This document shows, one piece after another, positions 11,702-22,675 of a stretch of DNA of 64,000 nt. The translations under genes and the position numbers were made by a program. Position 1 is the first letter of the stretch. The number at the start of each line of letters is the position of its first letter. The notes under the pieces are model-generated. The model had not been told where the DNA came from and made no database searches. It worked only from the letters and a program-made list of their open reading frames with translations. Source of the DNA: Rugalucina vietnamica (lineage: Eukaryota > Mollusca > Bivalvia > Lucinida > Lucinidae); NCBI GenBank assembly GCA_964017185.1, contig OZ024877.1, positions 3,822,006 to 3,886,005 on the forward strand, in the 5' to 3' direction.

Positions 11702-11899
11702 CAGATATTAGGTACTAGCTCAGAAAATTCATCAATTCTAAAAGGTGCTTCTCCGAGAGAAATTGAAACACTTGAGAGTTTATCAACGCTCTCTGAAGAA
11801 AACTTGGCTAGATTAAACAAATTGTTTAAGACTATAAAAATAACAAGTGTTACAAGAAGAAATCGTCCCCAAGAACACGGCGACACTTTGATAGATTAG
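11702..11899 (+). other. Unassigned open frame, possible exon fragment
   Basis: A 65-codon open frame (TGA before it at 11699, TAG at 11897) without an ATG. The peptide is rich in Ser, Leu and Glu and reads like a helical segment, with a stretch ENLARLNKL. A second frame downstream (about 11912-12163) contains SENARLNKL in a similar setting, then a hydrophobic run TLVLLVELVSVIVF before it runs into the LINE 3' end. The resemblance between the two suggests a duplicated short exon or a decayed coding fragment. I recognise no family. It could be chance. Confidence 0.2.
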
Positions 11900-12129
11900 G
11901 AGTTGTCACCTTGCTGAACAAGGAGAAGTAATCATTCGGAGAAACTGAATGATGGACGTGAATTGATTCAATTAGCTAATACATTAGAATGCATCCTGGG
12001 ACCGCTCTGCTCGGAAAATGCTAGATTAAACAAATTAACGACACTTGTCTTGCTCGTTGAGCTAGTTTCAGTTATTGTTTTTCGTACAGCAAATGATAGT
12101 TCGTCTCTCACAAATGAGAAAGACCATCA

Positions 12130-12315
12130 TTATTTCTTGAATAGTGCTGATGTGTGTTGGTGAGTTCTTTGATGGCTGACTAGGCCAATTCTGGCTCTAA
12201 ACTGTCGGTTGCAAGTAGAGCAAGTCAATGTCATAGAGTCTGAATGGTGGCACATTTGTTTTGGCTTTGCGCTCTCTTCGCTTTCTTTCAGCTTCACAGA
12301 TTCTCTTCTTTTCAT
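12130..12315 (-). pseudogene. Frameshifted C-terminal C2H2 zinc finger of the LINE ORF
   Basis: In the frame next to the LINE ORF lies TCSTCNRQFRARIGLVSHQR followed by TH: Cys-x2-Cys-x12-His-x3-His. LINE proteins of this group normally end with such a finger. The main frame instead ends FRLYDIDLLYLQPTV. One indel near 12240 therefore cuts the finger off the polyprotein. Confidence 0.75.
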
Positions 12316-15300
12316 AAAGAGCTGCTCCTTTGTTGATGAGACCTCGCCACTTTGATCGCTCCTGTGCAGTCTGTTCCCAGGACTCCATTGGTATTTCGAA
12401 ATCCTTCAGAGAGGCTTTGAGGGTGTCTTTGTAGCGTTTCTTCTGGCCACCTTGAGAGCGCTTTCCCTCCTGTAGTTCTCCATAGAAAACTTTCTTTGGA
12501 AGTCGCGCATCAGGCATTCTTATAACATGGCCAGTCCATCTTAGCTGTGCTAGCTTTAAGACTGTATGCATGCTTTGCATCCCTGCTTTCGTCAGGACCT
12601 CTGTGTCTGGAATCTTGTCCTGCCACTTGATTTTTAACAACTTTCTCAAACAGCTTAAGTGGAAATGGTTAAGTCTCTTTGCATGGCGTTGGTATACTGT
12701 CCAGGTCTCACATGCATACAAGAGGGTTGGCAGCACCACAGCCTTGTAGACTTTCAGCTTGGTGTCAAGCTTGATTCCATTTCGCTCCCAGACATTTGCA
12801 CGGAGTCGTCCGAATGCCACACTAGCCTTTGCAATTCTGGCAGTGATCTCATCATCAATATGCACTGCTCTGGAGAGAGTGCTTCCCAGGTAGGTGAACT
12901 TGTCAACAACTTTCAGTTTTTGCCCATTCACAGTGATGGTTGGTTCAATATATGGCTTTCCGGGCGCTGGTTGGTGTACAACCTCTGTCTTTTTTGTGCT
13001 GATTGTGAGATCATAGTTATCACATGACTGTGAGACTTGATCCATGGCTCTTTGCATTTTTGCCTCTGTGCTGGCATTCTTATCCATATCATCTGCATAG
13101 AGGAGCTCATATAGCACATCAGTCTGGACCTTAGTTTTGGCTTGCAACCTTCTGAGGTTGAATATGTTGCCATCAAAACGGTACCTGATTGGAAAACCAG
13201 TGTCACTGTCCTGAAAAGCATCCATAAGCATGGCAGAAAACATCATGCTGAACAGTGTTGGTGCCAGAACACAGCCTTGTTTGACCCCATTTGTTACTTC
13301 AAATGGTTCAGAGAACTCTCCATCATTTTGCACACGTGCCTGCATGCCATCATGAAACTGCCGCACCATTGCTGTGAATCTGGGTGGACAGCCAAACTTG
13401 GCCATGATTTTCCAGAGTCCATCACGACTAACAGTGTCAAAAGCTTTGGTGAGGTCAACAAACGTCATGTATAGATCTACATTCTGTTCTTGGCATTTCT
13501 CCTGAAGCTGTCTTGCTGTGAAGATCATGTCTATTGTCCCTCTGTCTTTTCTGAATCCACATTGACTTTCTGGGATAAGTCCCGTCTGATCAAGATGAAC
13601 ATTCAGACGATTCAACAGAATTTTTGCAAGTATCTTCCCAGCAATTGATAGGAGGGAGATGCCTCTGTGATTGTCACAGACTTGAGGATTTCCTTTCCGC
13701 TTGTATAGGTGGATTATGGATGCATCCTTAAATTCTTGTGGGATAGCCTCCTTTCTCCACATACAGTGAAACAACTCTGTCAGTTTCTCTGCCATGGGTA
13801 GCCCCCCAGCCTTGTAAACTTCGGCAGGAATTGCATCTGCACCTGGGGCTTTGCCAGATGATAGTTGTTGAACTGCTTTTCTTGTTTCCGTAACGGTAGG
13901 AAATTCATCTAACAGAACATTGCACTCTATCTGTGGAAGTCTGTCGATTGCATCCTCATTGATGCTTGATGGTCGATTAAGCACACTATTGAAGTGTTCT
14001 GCCCACCTTTCCAAGATAGCTTCTTTATCTGTGAGAAGAGTGTTACCATCTGCACTGAGCAATGTGGTGGCTCCAGAACTCTTTGGACCATAAATGGTTT
14101 TCAGTGCATCATGAAATTTCTTCATGTCCTTTCTATCCGCAAAAGACTGAATTTCTTCTGTTTTCTTCCTCAGCCAGGAATCTTGCATGTCCCTAAGCTT
14201 GGTCTGGACTGTCTTACAAATGTTGCTGTAGGCTGCTTTCTTTGATACTGAGCTAGTATCATCTTGATGTGCCTTGTGCAATCGGTGCTTTTCTTCAAGA
14301 AGCCTCTGAATTTCGTCATCGTTCTCATCAAACCAGTCTTGATGTTTGCGAGATGGATGGCCTAAGGTGCTTGCAGCTGAAGAAAGAACTGTTTTATGGA
14401 AAACTGTCCAGTTTTCTTCGGGGTTCTCTGAACTGAGATTCATTGCATCCAGTTGGTTGCAAATGTCTGTTAAGAAATCTTGTCTCATGCTGTCTTTATT
14501 CAGCTTTGAGACATCCAGTCTCTTAGGAGCTTTCTTGCCTTGAGGTCGCCTCACAGGCTGTATTCTTAGGTTGAGTTTGCTGACAACCAGTCTATGATCT
14601 GTCCAACAGTCTGCACCACACATAGTCTTTGTCACTTTAACATCCTGCCTGTCTGTTCTCCGCACTATGACATAGTCTATGAGATGCCAGTGTTTGGAAC
14701 GGGGATGCATCCAGGATGTTTTGTTCCTATTAGGTAGACGGAAGACTGTGTTGGTGATTAGAAGGTCATGTTCAGCACACTTCCTGAGAAGCAAGAGACC
14801 ATTGCTGTTGCACTTTCCAACCCCTTCTGGACCTATGACTCCTTCCCAGGTCTGGTGGTCTGTACCCACTCTGGCATTAAAGTCGCCAAGAAGGATAAGC
14901 TTGTCTGTGCGGGGTGTTGCAGAAATAACATTGTCTAGGTCATCATAGAACTTGTCCTTGACCTCATCTGGATTGGTCATTGTGGGTGCATAAGCACTGA
15001 CAATAGTTGCATGTTTATTGCCTGACAGAGGAAGTCTCAATGTCATTAGACGGTCATTAATACCTTTTGGCAATCCTGACAGCTTACCAACAAGTTCTGT
15101 TTTGATGGCAAAGCCAACTCCTGCATCACGCCTCTCTTCACTTTTGCGTCCACTCCAGAAGAAGGTGTATCCAGCACCAACTTCTTTGATCTCCCCAACA
15201 TCTGCGAACCGAGTCTCACTCAATGCAGCTATCTGTATATCATACCTCCCAAGTTCTCTGCCCACAAGGGCCGTTCTACGCTGTGGTCTATCTGACCCAG

Positions 15301-15406
15301 CATTGTCCATTAAAGTACGCACATTCCATGCGCCAATCCGTAAGGGGATTACTCTAGCTTTTTTCTTTGTATTTCGACCGCTTAAGGGGATCCCCGCTGA
15401 TCGCGG
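12197..15406 (-). CDS. LINE ORF2: AP endonuclease and reverse transcriptase
   Basis: Polyprotein for target-primed reverse transcription. The frame is open from just after a TAA at 15407. It has no ATG at its head but reads IGAWNVRTLMDN, the usual start of the endonuclease domain, so the true start is upstream or eroded. Numbering from the GTG codon at 15322: catalytic Glu in LSETRF at about 36, GDFNARVG at 146-153, then DYVIV and DHRLV of the exonuclease-endonuclease-phosphatase fold. RT motifs follow: LYKRKGNPQVCDNHRGISLL, QCGFRKDRGTIDM, FVDLTKAFDTV, GVKQGCVLAPTLF and YADD at 742-745. The C-terminal part has RWTGHVIRMPDARLPKKVFY, common to this LINE group. The frame ends early after a frameshift near 12240. 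The clade (RTE- or CR1-related) is not certain. Transposition proficiency is doubtful because of the lost C-terminus. Confidence 0.9.
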   Translation of the reverse strand, partial: PRSAGIPLSGRNTKKKARVIPLRIGAWNVRTLMDNAGSDRPQRRTALVGRELGRYDIQIAALSETRFADVGEIKEVGAGYTFFWSGRKSEERRDAGVGFAIKTELVGKLSGLPKGINDRLMTLRLPLSGNKHATIVSAYAPTMTNPDEVKDKFYDDLDNVISATPRTDKLILLGDFNARVGTDHQTWEGVIGPEGVGKCNSNGLLLLRKCAEHDLLITNTVFRLPNRNKTSWMHPRSKHWHLIDYVIVRRTDRQDVKVTKTMCGADCWTDHRLVVSKLNLRIQPVRRPQGKKAPKRLDVSKLNKDSMRQDFLTDICNQLDAMNLSSENPEENWTVFHKTVLSSAASTLGHPSRKHQDWFDENDDEIQRLLEEKHRLHKAHQDDTSSVSKKAAYSNICKTVQTKLRDMQDSWLRKKTEEIQSFADRKDMKKFHDALKTIYGPKSSGATTLLSADGNTLLTDKEAILERWAEHFNSVLNRPSSINEDAIDRLPQIECNVLLDEFPTVTETRKAVQQLSSGKAPGADAIPAEVYKAGGLPMAEKLTELFHCMWRKEAIPQEFKDASIIHLYKRKGNPQVCDNHRGISLLSIAGKILAKILLNRLNVHLDQTGLIPESQCGFRKDRGTIDMIFTARQLQEKCQEQNVDLYMTFVDLTKAFDTVSRDGLWKIMAKFGCPPRFTAMVRQFHDGMQARVQNDGEFSEPFEVTNGVKQGCVLAPTLFSMMFSAMLMDAFQDSDTGFPIRYRFDGNIFNLRRLQAKTKVQTDVLYELLYADDMDKNASTEAKMQRAMDQVSQSCDNYDLTISTKKTEVVHQPAPGKPYIEPTITVNGQKLKVVDKFTYLGSTLSRAVHIDDEITARIAKASVAFGRLRANVWERNGIKLDTKLKVYKAVVLPTLLYACETWTVYQRHAKRLNHFHLSCLRKLLKIKWQDKIPDTEVLTKAGMQSMHTVLKLAQLRWTGHVIRMPDARLPKKVFYGELQEGKRSQGGQKKRYKDTLKASLKDFEIPMESWEQTAQERSKWRGLINKGAALYEKKRICEAERKRRERKAKTNVPPFRLYDIDLLYLQPTV

Positions 15407-15798
15407 TTAACCAGCCAGGGGGTTTGAAGCAGGCAATTGTTTAGGGCACCTTTTCTAGCCCCTTCCCCATGCTACGGGGGTGAGCAGTGCGGTCCTAAAT
15501 AGGTCTGCTCAGTCGCTCAGCCGACTGCCGAATTCTGCTTACTGCTTCTCCTCACAGAAAACGACCATTAGAACTGAGCCGCCTGTGTGCAGGTCTGCAA
15601 CTACAGCTCCCAGTGTGTCCTACACCTGCTGCTTCGCCACTCGCCCATCGCCACAGGACTTTGTAGGTATGTGGGTGCAAATACACACTAGTCGACAAAA
15701 GAAACGAAACACATAAATCTGTGTGTTTCATTGGGATCGAAACGAGAAGATGAATGAGTACATTGGCGAAGCAACCAGAATCCACACTGTTCAAATGT

Positions 15799-16027
15799 TT
15801 AACCCGTATATGACGAATGGATTTTCCCATGATTATCATTTGGATCAGTCCACTTTCATGTTTAGGGGCGTCAGTAGTGATTCTTCAATTTTATTCAATT
15901 TTTCGATAAAAATTCTCTAAGCAAACAGAATAGCCCCAGATGGGACGCCGCGTTCTGCGGCGTCACATCTGGGGCTATTCTGTTTGCCTATGTCCCATAA
16001 AAGGGACGCCAGGCTTAAATGAGTTAA
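15799..16027. mobile_element. TTAA-flanked MITE family E, copy 2
   Basis: TTAACCCGTATATGACGAAT at the left and GGCTTAAATGAGTTAA at the right, with the same inner palindrome as copy 1 (GATGGGACGCCGCG / GCGGCGTCACATC) in the opposite orientation. Confidence 0.85.
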
Positions 16028-16170
16028 AGGAACATTTTACTTTTTGTCGTATCATCGCAATGCAAACTACACCATTTTTTTTCTCCAAATTTGAGGCAAG
16101 CCACAACGGATTAGAATATCCACCTCGTTTGGAAAATTGTTCCAGCCTCCTAGACTCTATAGAATTTTAC

Positions 16171-16442
16171 ATTACGAAAACACGCCCATGCAATATACAG
16201 AGATTTTTTTAGTTGTAAAAAATGAACATTTCATAAGAAAAAAATGACATTTTTCTTATTTTTGCTCAAAACATAGATTGTGGGTACACGTTAGAACCGC
16301 CTCAGCGGTTATAACGCGCACACACAATCTATGTTTTGGAGCAAAAATAAAAAAAAATAAGTATACCCTTGCATACCCCAGTTTTACTATATAAAAGTGG
16401 CGTTTAAGGTGGTATATATGTCACCTGCATGTTTTCCTGATG
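16171..16442 (+). mobile_element. MITE family A, copy 3 (most complete)
   Basis: Begins CATTACGAAAACACGCCCAT and ends GCATGTTTTCCTGATG. The complement of the right end (CATCAGGAAAACATG...) matches the left end at about three quarters of positions, so these are degenerate terminal inverted repeats. Inner hairpin: CATAGATTGTGGGTACACG against CACACAATCTATG. The right end is immediately followed by the TA-target transposon at 16445. Confidence 0.85.
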
Positions 16443-16444
16443 TA

Positions 16445-17035
16445 CAGGGTGTCCCAAAAAAAACGTAGCCGCTACGAAAAAGTGCATAGCTTTGTAAATG
16501 AAACAGATATAATCAAGATATTTTACACAGTGGTAGTGCTGTTATGTTTTAGTCATAATATGACATCAAATTTGCTAGCTGGTGCTTCATTAGCAAGTGA
16601 CGTCATAACAAATCTGTGATGTCACTTCCTGTTATCAGCTGCAACTCGCATTCATGGAAATGAAAAGCAGTACTAAATGCAATATCCAAGCATTTTCAAG
16701 CCTTTATTTTCCCTAAAAAGGTTATTAAGAGGATGAAGTTTCGAGAATTATCCGAAACTAAAAGTGTTTATTAAGAACTGGACAAAAGGTTGTGAAAAAT
16801 GGAAATTTTATTCCAACATGGGGAGTGAACGACCATCAAATGTGTTGTGTAAAATTTGTGTTACTCCAAATGTGGTCATGTACAACAATGGTGGTAGGCT
16901 TAGTACATAATTGCAATTTATATGTATATAAAGACATGGTTTTGAAGCATACTCCTGCTAAGTTTGATTGAGTTATCTGTAAATGAAATAATTAGAAAAC
17001 TTATATTGTAGCGGCTACGTTTTTGGGACACCCTG
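16445..17035. mobile_element. Mariner-like non-autonomous transposon with TA duplication
   Basis: Terminal inverted repeats CAGGGTGTCCCAAAAA...CGTAGCCGCTAC and GTAGCGGCTACG...TTTTTGGGACACCCTG, flanked by TA on both sides (16443-16444, 17036-17037). About 591 bp with no transposase frame. CAGGGTGTCCCA ends and a TA target are typical of IS630-Tc1-mariner elements. It sits directly at the end of MITE A copy 3. Confidence 0.9.
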
Positions 17036-17037
17036 TA

Positions 17038-17688
17038 CATTGCCATGCTTAACCATAGAACGATTATTGCATTCAGTGTTTCTTTAATATACTATGGACT
17101 TAAATTCTGATTGTACCCGATTCTGGTCAGTTCTTACATTTTATTTTCTGTGTCTGGCTGGGTTGGGATTCTTAATTTTATTGGATAAATTCCTGGGTTT
17201 TCTAGGCTAAAACACCAAAGATCAGATTCGTTTCTCACACAAACAAACATATAAAATTTGAAAATAAATGCCTTTATTTTATCATGTTTGATAATGTAGA
17301 TATAAGCAAATAAGATATGTAAAATTTGCAACATCTTATCTCACAAAATGTATTTCCTTATCATGATTTTTAGATAATATTTCTTCGCTTTAAACAAATT
17401 TGATGTATCGGTATATTCATTTTTGTTGCACATATCTAAACATATGTCAGAAAATTAAGAGAGTAATATTTCACTGTTAAATGTTACATATTTCTCCCTT
17501 GGAGGTATGGTACCCAACTGTAGGGCATCCTTATAAAGGCGCTGCATTAATTTAAACATCAGACATCCTTGCATCAAATTCAGATTAAGTATATTTTCGC
17601 CAATAAATGATGTATTGCTTTCTACTATTCTGTCATTATTCATTATCAAATGATCATTATTTTTTTTTTGCTACTTCCCATCAGGAAA
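17038..17688. other. No gene seen
   Basis: AT-rich sequence; short frames without motifs. Confidence 0.4.
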
Positions 17689-17912
17689 ACATGTCCGTGA
17701 AATGTAAACCTTTTAAACCCCATTTTTTTGTATAGAAAAACTGGGGTTTGCAGGGGTATACCTATTTTTCTTATTTTTGTTCCAAAACATAGATTGTGGG
17801 TATCCACAATCAATGTTTTGAGCAAACATATTGAAATTAAACAAATTTTTCCAATAAGATTTTTAATGCTGAAAAAATTTTCTGTAGATTGCATGGGCAA
17901 GTTTTATATTAG
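17689..17912 (-). mobile_element. MITE family A, copy 4
   Basis: Starts CATCAGGAAAACATGTCCGT and contains AAACTGGGGTTTGCAGGGGT. The inner hairpin is shortened to GATTGTGGGTATCCACAATC. The CATTACG end is eroded. Confidence 0.8.
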
Positions 17913-18543
17913 GACGAGAACAATGTATCTGAAATACAAAATCGTCAACAGGTATTTCGGTATACACTTATTCTAGATTTTACTTATCAACGATGCATTT
18001 CTAGTTGCTTTCCTACTGGTGGTACCTGTGGTACCTGTAGTAAGAGCAGGCCGTATACTATCTTGATAATCCCCCTTTTCCTTAAATGGTTGAATTCGTC
18101 TATCATTCAGCATAGTTGGTTCAGTCGCCATACAACTGTCATGTGGTAGAACCGTCTTGTGCAACACGCAATATAGTGCTATAATGGTTGTTTGATTGGA
18201 GCGACAATGCCTTTGGACTCCTGTCTTGCATTACGACAATTTAAACCTCACATTAACACGTTAAAGAAACATTTGCGACATGTGTCAAAGCATTGTCTCC
18301 TTTAAGGAATATATACGTCTTCGGAGACCTCGGTAAGACGGAACTAGACCCATTAATTCTTGAACATATCAAAAAGGTGTTAAAGACTCATGAATATTTC
18401 AGAGCTCATTAGCGTATAAGGACATCATAAACCTAACTAAATTGACTGCGTTTGAAAAGGTGTGAAACGATGTCTCGGGTGTACGTTAGTTGCCGACAAA
18501 ACACGATTACGAATGCACCGACACAAAGCCCTTGGCATCATGT
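17913..18543. other. No gene seen
   Basis: No supported feature. Confidence 0.4.
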
Positions 18544-18778
18544 GAGCCGCATCGTGAGAAAACCGGATTTTTGCCTAGGCGAAAACAAAGGCGCAGATCA
18601 GCTTCGCGGTAACCGCGAAGCTGATCAGCGCCTTTGTTTTCGCTACTAGGATAGTACAATTCCTCTTCTACTTAAATCCGAAATTTCAAGCTTCTAGCTC
18701 TTTTCTGAGTTTGTACAGGCCGGTTTGTGTCGGACCTGGTCGGAAATCCCGAAGACCGGTTTTCTCGCGTCGAGGCTC
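18544..18778 (+). mobile_element. MITE family C, copy 5 (best preserved)
   Basis: GAGCCGCATCGTGAGAAAAC at the left, GTTTTCTCGCGTCGAGGCTC at the right, flanked by ATGT on both sides. The centre reads GATCAGCTTCGCGGTAACCG and its complement, a near-perfect palindrome of about 70 bp between GCGAAAACAAAGGCGC arms. Confidence 0.9.
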
Positions 18779-19239
18779 ATGTGCTAATATGTAGAATTAA
18801 TGGAAGCTGTCGTTGTACATATTAAGTGGTGTTTTGATTATGATTAATGTTCTCGACACACGTAAAAAGCTGGAGACATTGTAAACATGTACTCTACGAC
18901 AAGTGGAACCAGAACTTACCACCTCACCAAATGAGGAGTCTTCTTTCTAATGTTAGCATATCGTGACGTGTTGTGTCCTTGAGCAAGACACATTAACTCC
19001 CTACAGTACTGGTTAAACCCAGGAAGCGTTGGCTCCGTCCCAACATGGCTGAAAAATTGTTGACTGGGACGTTAAACCCCAATACAAAACAAAACGAAAC
19101 AGTACTGAGCCACTGTTTTGCCAGTTCAAAAGGAATGTCTCTCTTTCACACGGAACAAATATTCATTTCGGGTTTAAAATATTCAATTTTAGTTGTATTG
19201 CAGTCTCGATTTGTTTTATACCATACGCCATCTTGGTAT
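18779..19239. other. Short-repeat tail, no gene
   Basis: 18970-19095 contains GACTGGGACGTTAAACCCCA and an upstream GTCCTTGAGCAAGACAC block, which looks like the tail of a short interspersed repeat. Nothing else is supported. Confidence 0.35.
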
Positions 19240-19390
19240 GTTAGCTATCTCTTTGGGAAAGAGCTGGTCTTCTCCTTATGTGTGTTGTTTCATCTTATGC
19301 GATTATGTATTGTTTTGTGATGTATCTGTAATGTCATTTGTTTCCATCCTGCTCCCGGGGTTATTATTATTTCATGCCCATCTCAGCTGA
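19240..19390 (+). mobile_element. Diverged PLE-like 3' tail fragment
   Basis: CTTTGGGAAAGAGCTGGTCT and CTCCTTATGTGTGTTGTTTC match the older tail subfamily also seen at 47750-47850 and 55700-55790. Confidence 0.45.
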
Positions 19391-19759
19391 GCATAAAATT
19401 TAAACTGCTTATAAATACCAAAATAGCCCAAATATATTGAAATCGAAGTTTTAGACTGCTAAAGGCTGTAATTTATCCTGCTTACAAATGGTTGGCATTT
19501 TAACATTTATGAGCATGATAAATTTTAATCTCAGCTGAGCTGAGCATAAAAAATCTTAAAATCTCGGGGCCTGGTGTCTATGTTATGATTATAAATCCGA
19601 TGCTATCAATTCTTGTTCTTTTTACTCTTATTTTTTCAAAATAAAAATGCGCATTCAAATTGGCTAAGAGTTGGTCAGCTCGGAGTTCAAGGATGACGTC
19701 AGTGACATTTATACAATCGCGGCTGCAAGTTGCCCATATGATGATATACAGTAATTTTT
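19391..19759. other. No gene seen
   Basis: No supported feature. Confidence 0.4.
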
Positions 19760-19997
19760 CAGGTCAAAAATCGATAATTTTCATAGGAAAATTTTTGATA
19801 TTTTTCTTATTTTTGCTCAAAACATAGATTGTGGGTACACGTTAGAACCGCCTCGCCGAGGCGGTTCTAACGAGTACCCACAATCTATGTTTTGGAGCAA
19901 AAATAAGAAAAATAGGTATACCCCTGCATACCCCAGTTTTAATATGTAAAAGTGGGGTTTGAGGGGGTATACTTTACACGGACATGTTTTCCTGATG
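19760..19997 (+). mobile_element. MITE family A, copy 5
   Basis: Has the best-preserved inner hairpin of the family: CATAGATTGTGGGTACACGT / TAGAACCGCCTCGCCGAGGC / GTACCCACAATCTATG. Right end GACATGTTTTCCTGATG. The left end is eroded. Confidence 0.85.
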
Positions 19998-20623
19998 AAT
20001 ATACGCTATCATTGAACATATGCTATATAGAATATATGCTATGATTTATGCTTTACAGCCGTAGACAAACTGATTTTAGTTGACATTTTGAAGTATGCAA
20101 GGACAAATAATGACGTTTCCTAGATTGCGTGTTAGATTACTGTTGGGACAAAAGCACAGCCTCAATTAATTGATTAATTTTCGAATCTGGCTCTTGGTCA
20201 AGTGTTTCGTATCTGTCACATTATCAATTACTCTGGTAGCCATTTGCCTTTACAATGTTTATAAAATCTCTTCCCAAGACAACTATATATGCAGATTAAG
20301 AATCGGATAATGAGCAAAAAGATTGAATTAACTCCCAGTGGACCCTACATTGTCACTGAATTGGAGAGTTGTTTTATCACTGATTATTCTGCTAAATTAG
20401 TCTATTGTAAACAGGGGCATAGGCTGTATACATTGATATTGTTTAAGTGTTGAAACAATTCAGTTTGAATTGACTTTGGAATTATGTGAGAATTAATCAA
20501 ACAGTTCACTGAAGCAATAAAGCATCATTGACAGCTTGATTTATTTGCTTCTTTCTATTATGCACTTGCATGAACGTTGGAAAAATGTACCAAGTTTAAC
20601 TCACCAAACATGAATGCACATAT
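19998..20623. other. No gene seen
   Basis: No supported feature. Confidence 0.4.
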
Positions 20624-20857
20624 GAGCCACCTCGTGGAAAAACCAACAATGTGGTTTCCGAACAGGTCTGACACAAACCGATGTGTACAAGCACAGAAAA
20701 GAGCTAGAACCTTGAAATTTCGGATTTAAGTAGAAGAGGGATTGTACTATCCGAGTAGCGAAAACAAATGCGCTGATCAGCTTCGCAGTTACTGCGAAGC
20801 TGATCTGCGCCTTTGTTTTCGCCTATGCAGATTGTTGGTTTTCCCATGTGGCGGCTC
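20624..20857 (-). mobile_element. MITE family C, copy 6
   Basis: GAGCCACCTCGTGGAAAAAC to CCATGTGGCGGCTC, flanked by ATAT on both sides. Contains the palindrome GATCAGCTTCGCAGTTACTG. Confidence 0.88.
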
Positions 20858-22090
20858 ATATCATTGTCGCCGCACTACTGCTTAGTCTTACGGATTTCAA
20901 AGCTCATTTGTACTTTTGAACGTCTGGCAAAATGTTTATGTTCTCTGAGATATATGCACAAGAAAAAAGCATTCCCTTTTTACAAAATCACCCCATCATA
21001 ATGTGTGTATTGTGTACTCAAAGAACCAGAAAATATTTATAAAAAATGATATGAAATAAGGCACTACCTTTGGCGCGACGCTCTGCTCCTATTGCGCCAA
21101 TAATTTCAAAAGTTGATCGATAAGTTCCTCACCCTGGGGCCCTGTCAGGTATTTTGAGGATCTGGGGGAAAAGGACCTTTTATTTTCAAGTACCTAGGTA
21201 GCAAGCATAAACGTTTGGGGATTTTGGGAGCAGGGGACAGGGATAATAGGAAAACAATTTAAAAGTCATTTTTCTTTTCAGGGAACAGGCAGTTAAGACC
21301 CCCCCCCACACACACACACGCACACGCGCGGGAAGGACCTCTCCCAGAGGATCCGGGACAAAAACGGGAATGTGGTATAAAATTCTTCCGTTAGTCGTTT
21401 TGCACAATTTACGATGATTTCCATACAACATAACGTTCTAGATCTGCATTTCTGAGGATACACCATTCCGAAATAAGGGAGATCGTTTTATTTCATAGGC
21501 CCCTACGAACCTTCGCCGCTTGGTGCGACTACGGTGGTGTATAGTGAACGCAACCATATGACGTCATATTAAAGAAAACTGTGACGTCTTGTCATGATCT
21601 ATCGGGAACAGATACGACAGATCTTGAGTAAGTGTTTTTGTTTAATTAGTCCATCTATTAGGGAAGCCGCTGTCGAAAAAAAATTTCAACATAATATTTC
21701 GAATGTTTGTTGCTAGTCGCCGAATTCCGGTTCCGGTTGGCGAAAGATTTTTTTCTATCAATGTATCTAGAACAGAACAGAACATTTTTACCAGCCTTCT
21801 ACCATAAGAGCGACGCAGGAGCGTCGCTATCAATATCAAAAAGTGGCTGTTGGTTTTGAAATTGTAAACATATCTGTAAAAGAAAACAATGTGTACTGTA
21901 CATCTTAAAATGTAGCCTTGCCCAAGGCTTAGAAATTTAAGAAATCAATGTTTCTGACTTTATTTTCAAAATTACAGTTTTCTAGCTTTGTGGCTAGTCT
22001 GTAGACCATGGCTCAATTTTAATTCTCAGCCAGTCCAACATGATAAAAGTACAATAATAGACTAGCAAAGGGATGAAACACTTAAAGAAC
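20858..22090. other. No gene seen; short CA-rich tract
   Basis: About 1.2 kb with a C-run plus (CA)n tract at 21300-21330. Frames of 60-80 codons on the minus strand have no domain signature. Confidence 0.4.
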
Positions 22091-22094
22091 TACA

Positions 22095-22245
<151 letters not shown>

Positions 22246-22675
22246 ACAAAAAGACAATTATTATCCGACTAGTAGCTAGTCTACTTAAAATGCGATCTGC
22301 AACTATTGAATTATCTTCCTGTTCTTCCTTGACTCATCATGTATGTCAAACCCAAAAGTTTGAAATGCTGGTGACAAACTTAAATTACATTTAACAGTAA
22401 ATTTAACAGTAAATGTAGGTTCTCATGGATTTGCAGGTCTCATAAAATTCCTTCATGGGAACCAATTCCTCTGCAGTTAACTAATTAAATTTTCTGCATC
22501 ATCAATATTGTTTATTTTAAAATGTCAAAACTATGATAGATTCTATGCAACTTTTTCTGTGACGAAAGTAAGATGTAATTAGGCGATGTCTTAATTAATG
22601 CTCTTAAGCAAACAACACTTTAAAGCAAATAGCCGTTTTCTCGTGGGAAACCTGTTGATTAAAAACACGGACACT
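22246..22675. other. No gene seen
   Basis: No supported feature. Confidence 0.4.

Larger units (their letters stand above)
12085..15705 (-). mobile_element. LINE (non-LTR retrotransposon), nearly full length
   Basis: Carries one long ORF with endonuclease and reverse transcriptase, a C-terminal zinc finger in a shifted frame, and about 300 bp of GC-richer 5' sequence (15407-15705). The higher GC content and the long intact ORF in AT-rich surroundings mark it as a recent insertion. The 3' end near 12085-12130 is not sharply defined; no poly-A tail or target duplication was found by eye. Confidence 0.85.

Noticed and set aside
12659-15410. Plus-strand frames of 65-130 codons across the LINE
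   Set aside because: Shadows of the minus-strand LINE ORF.
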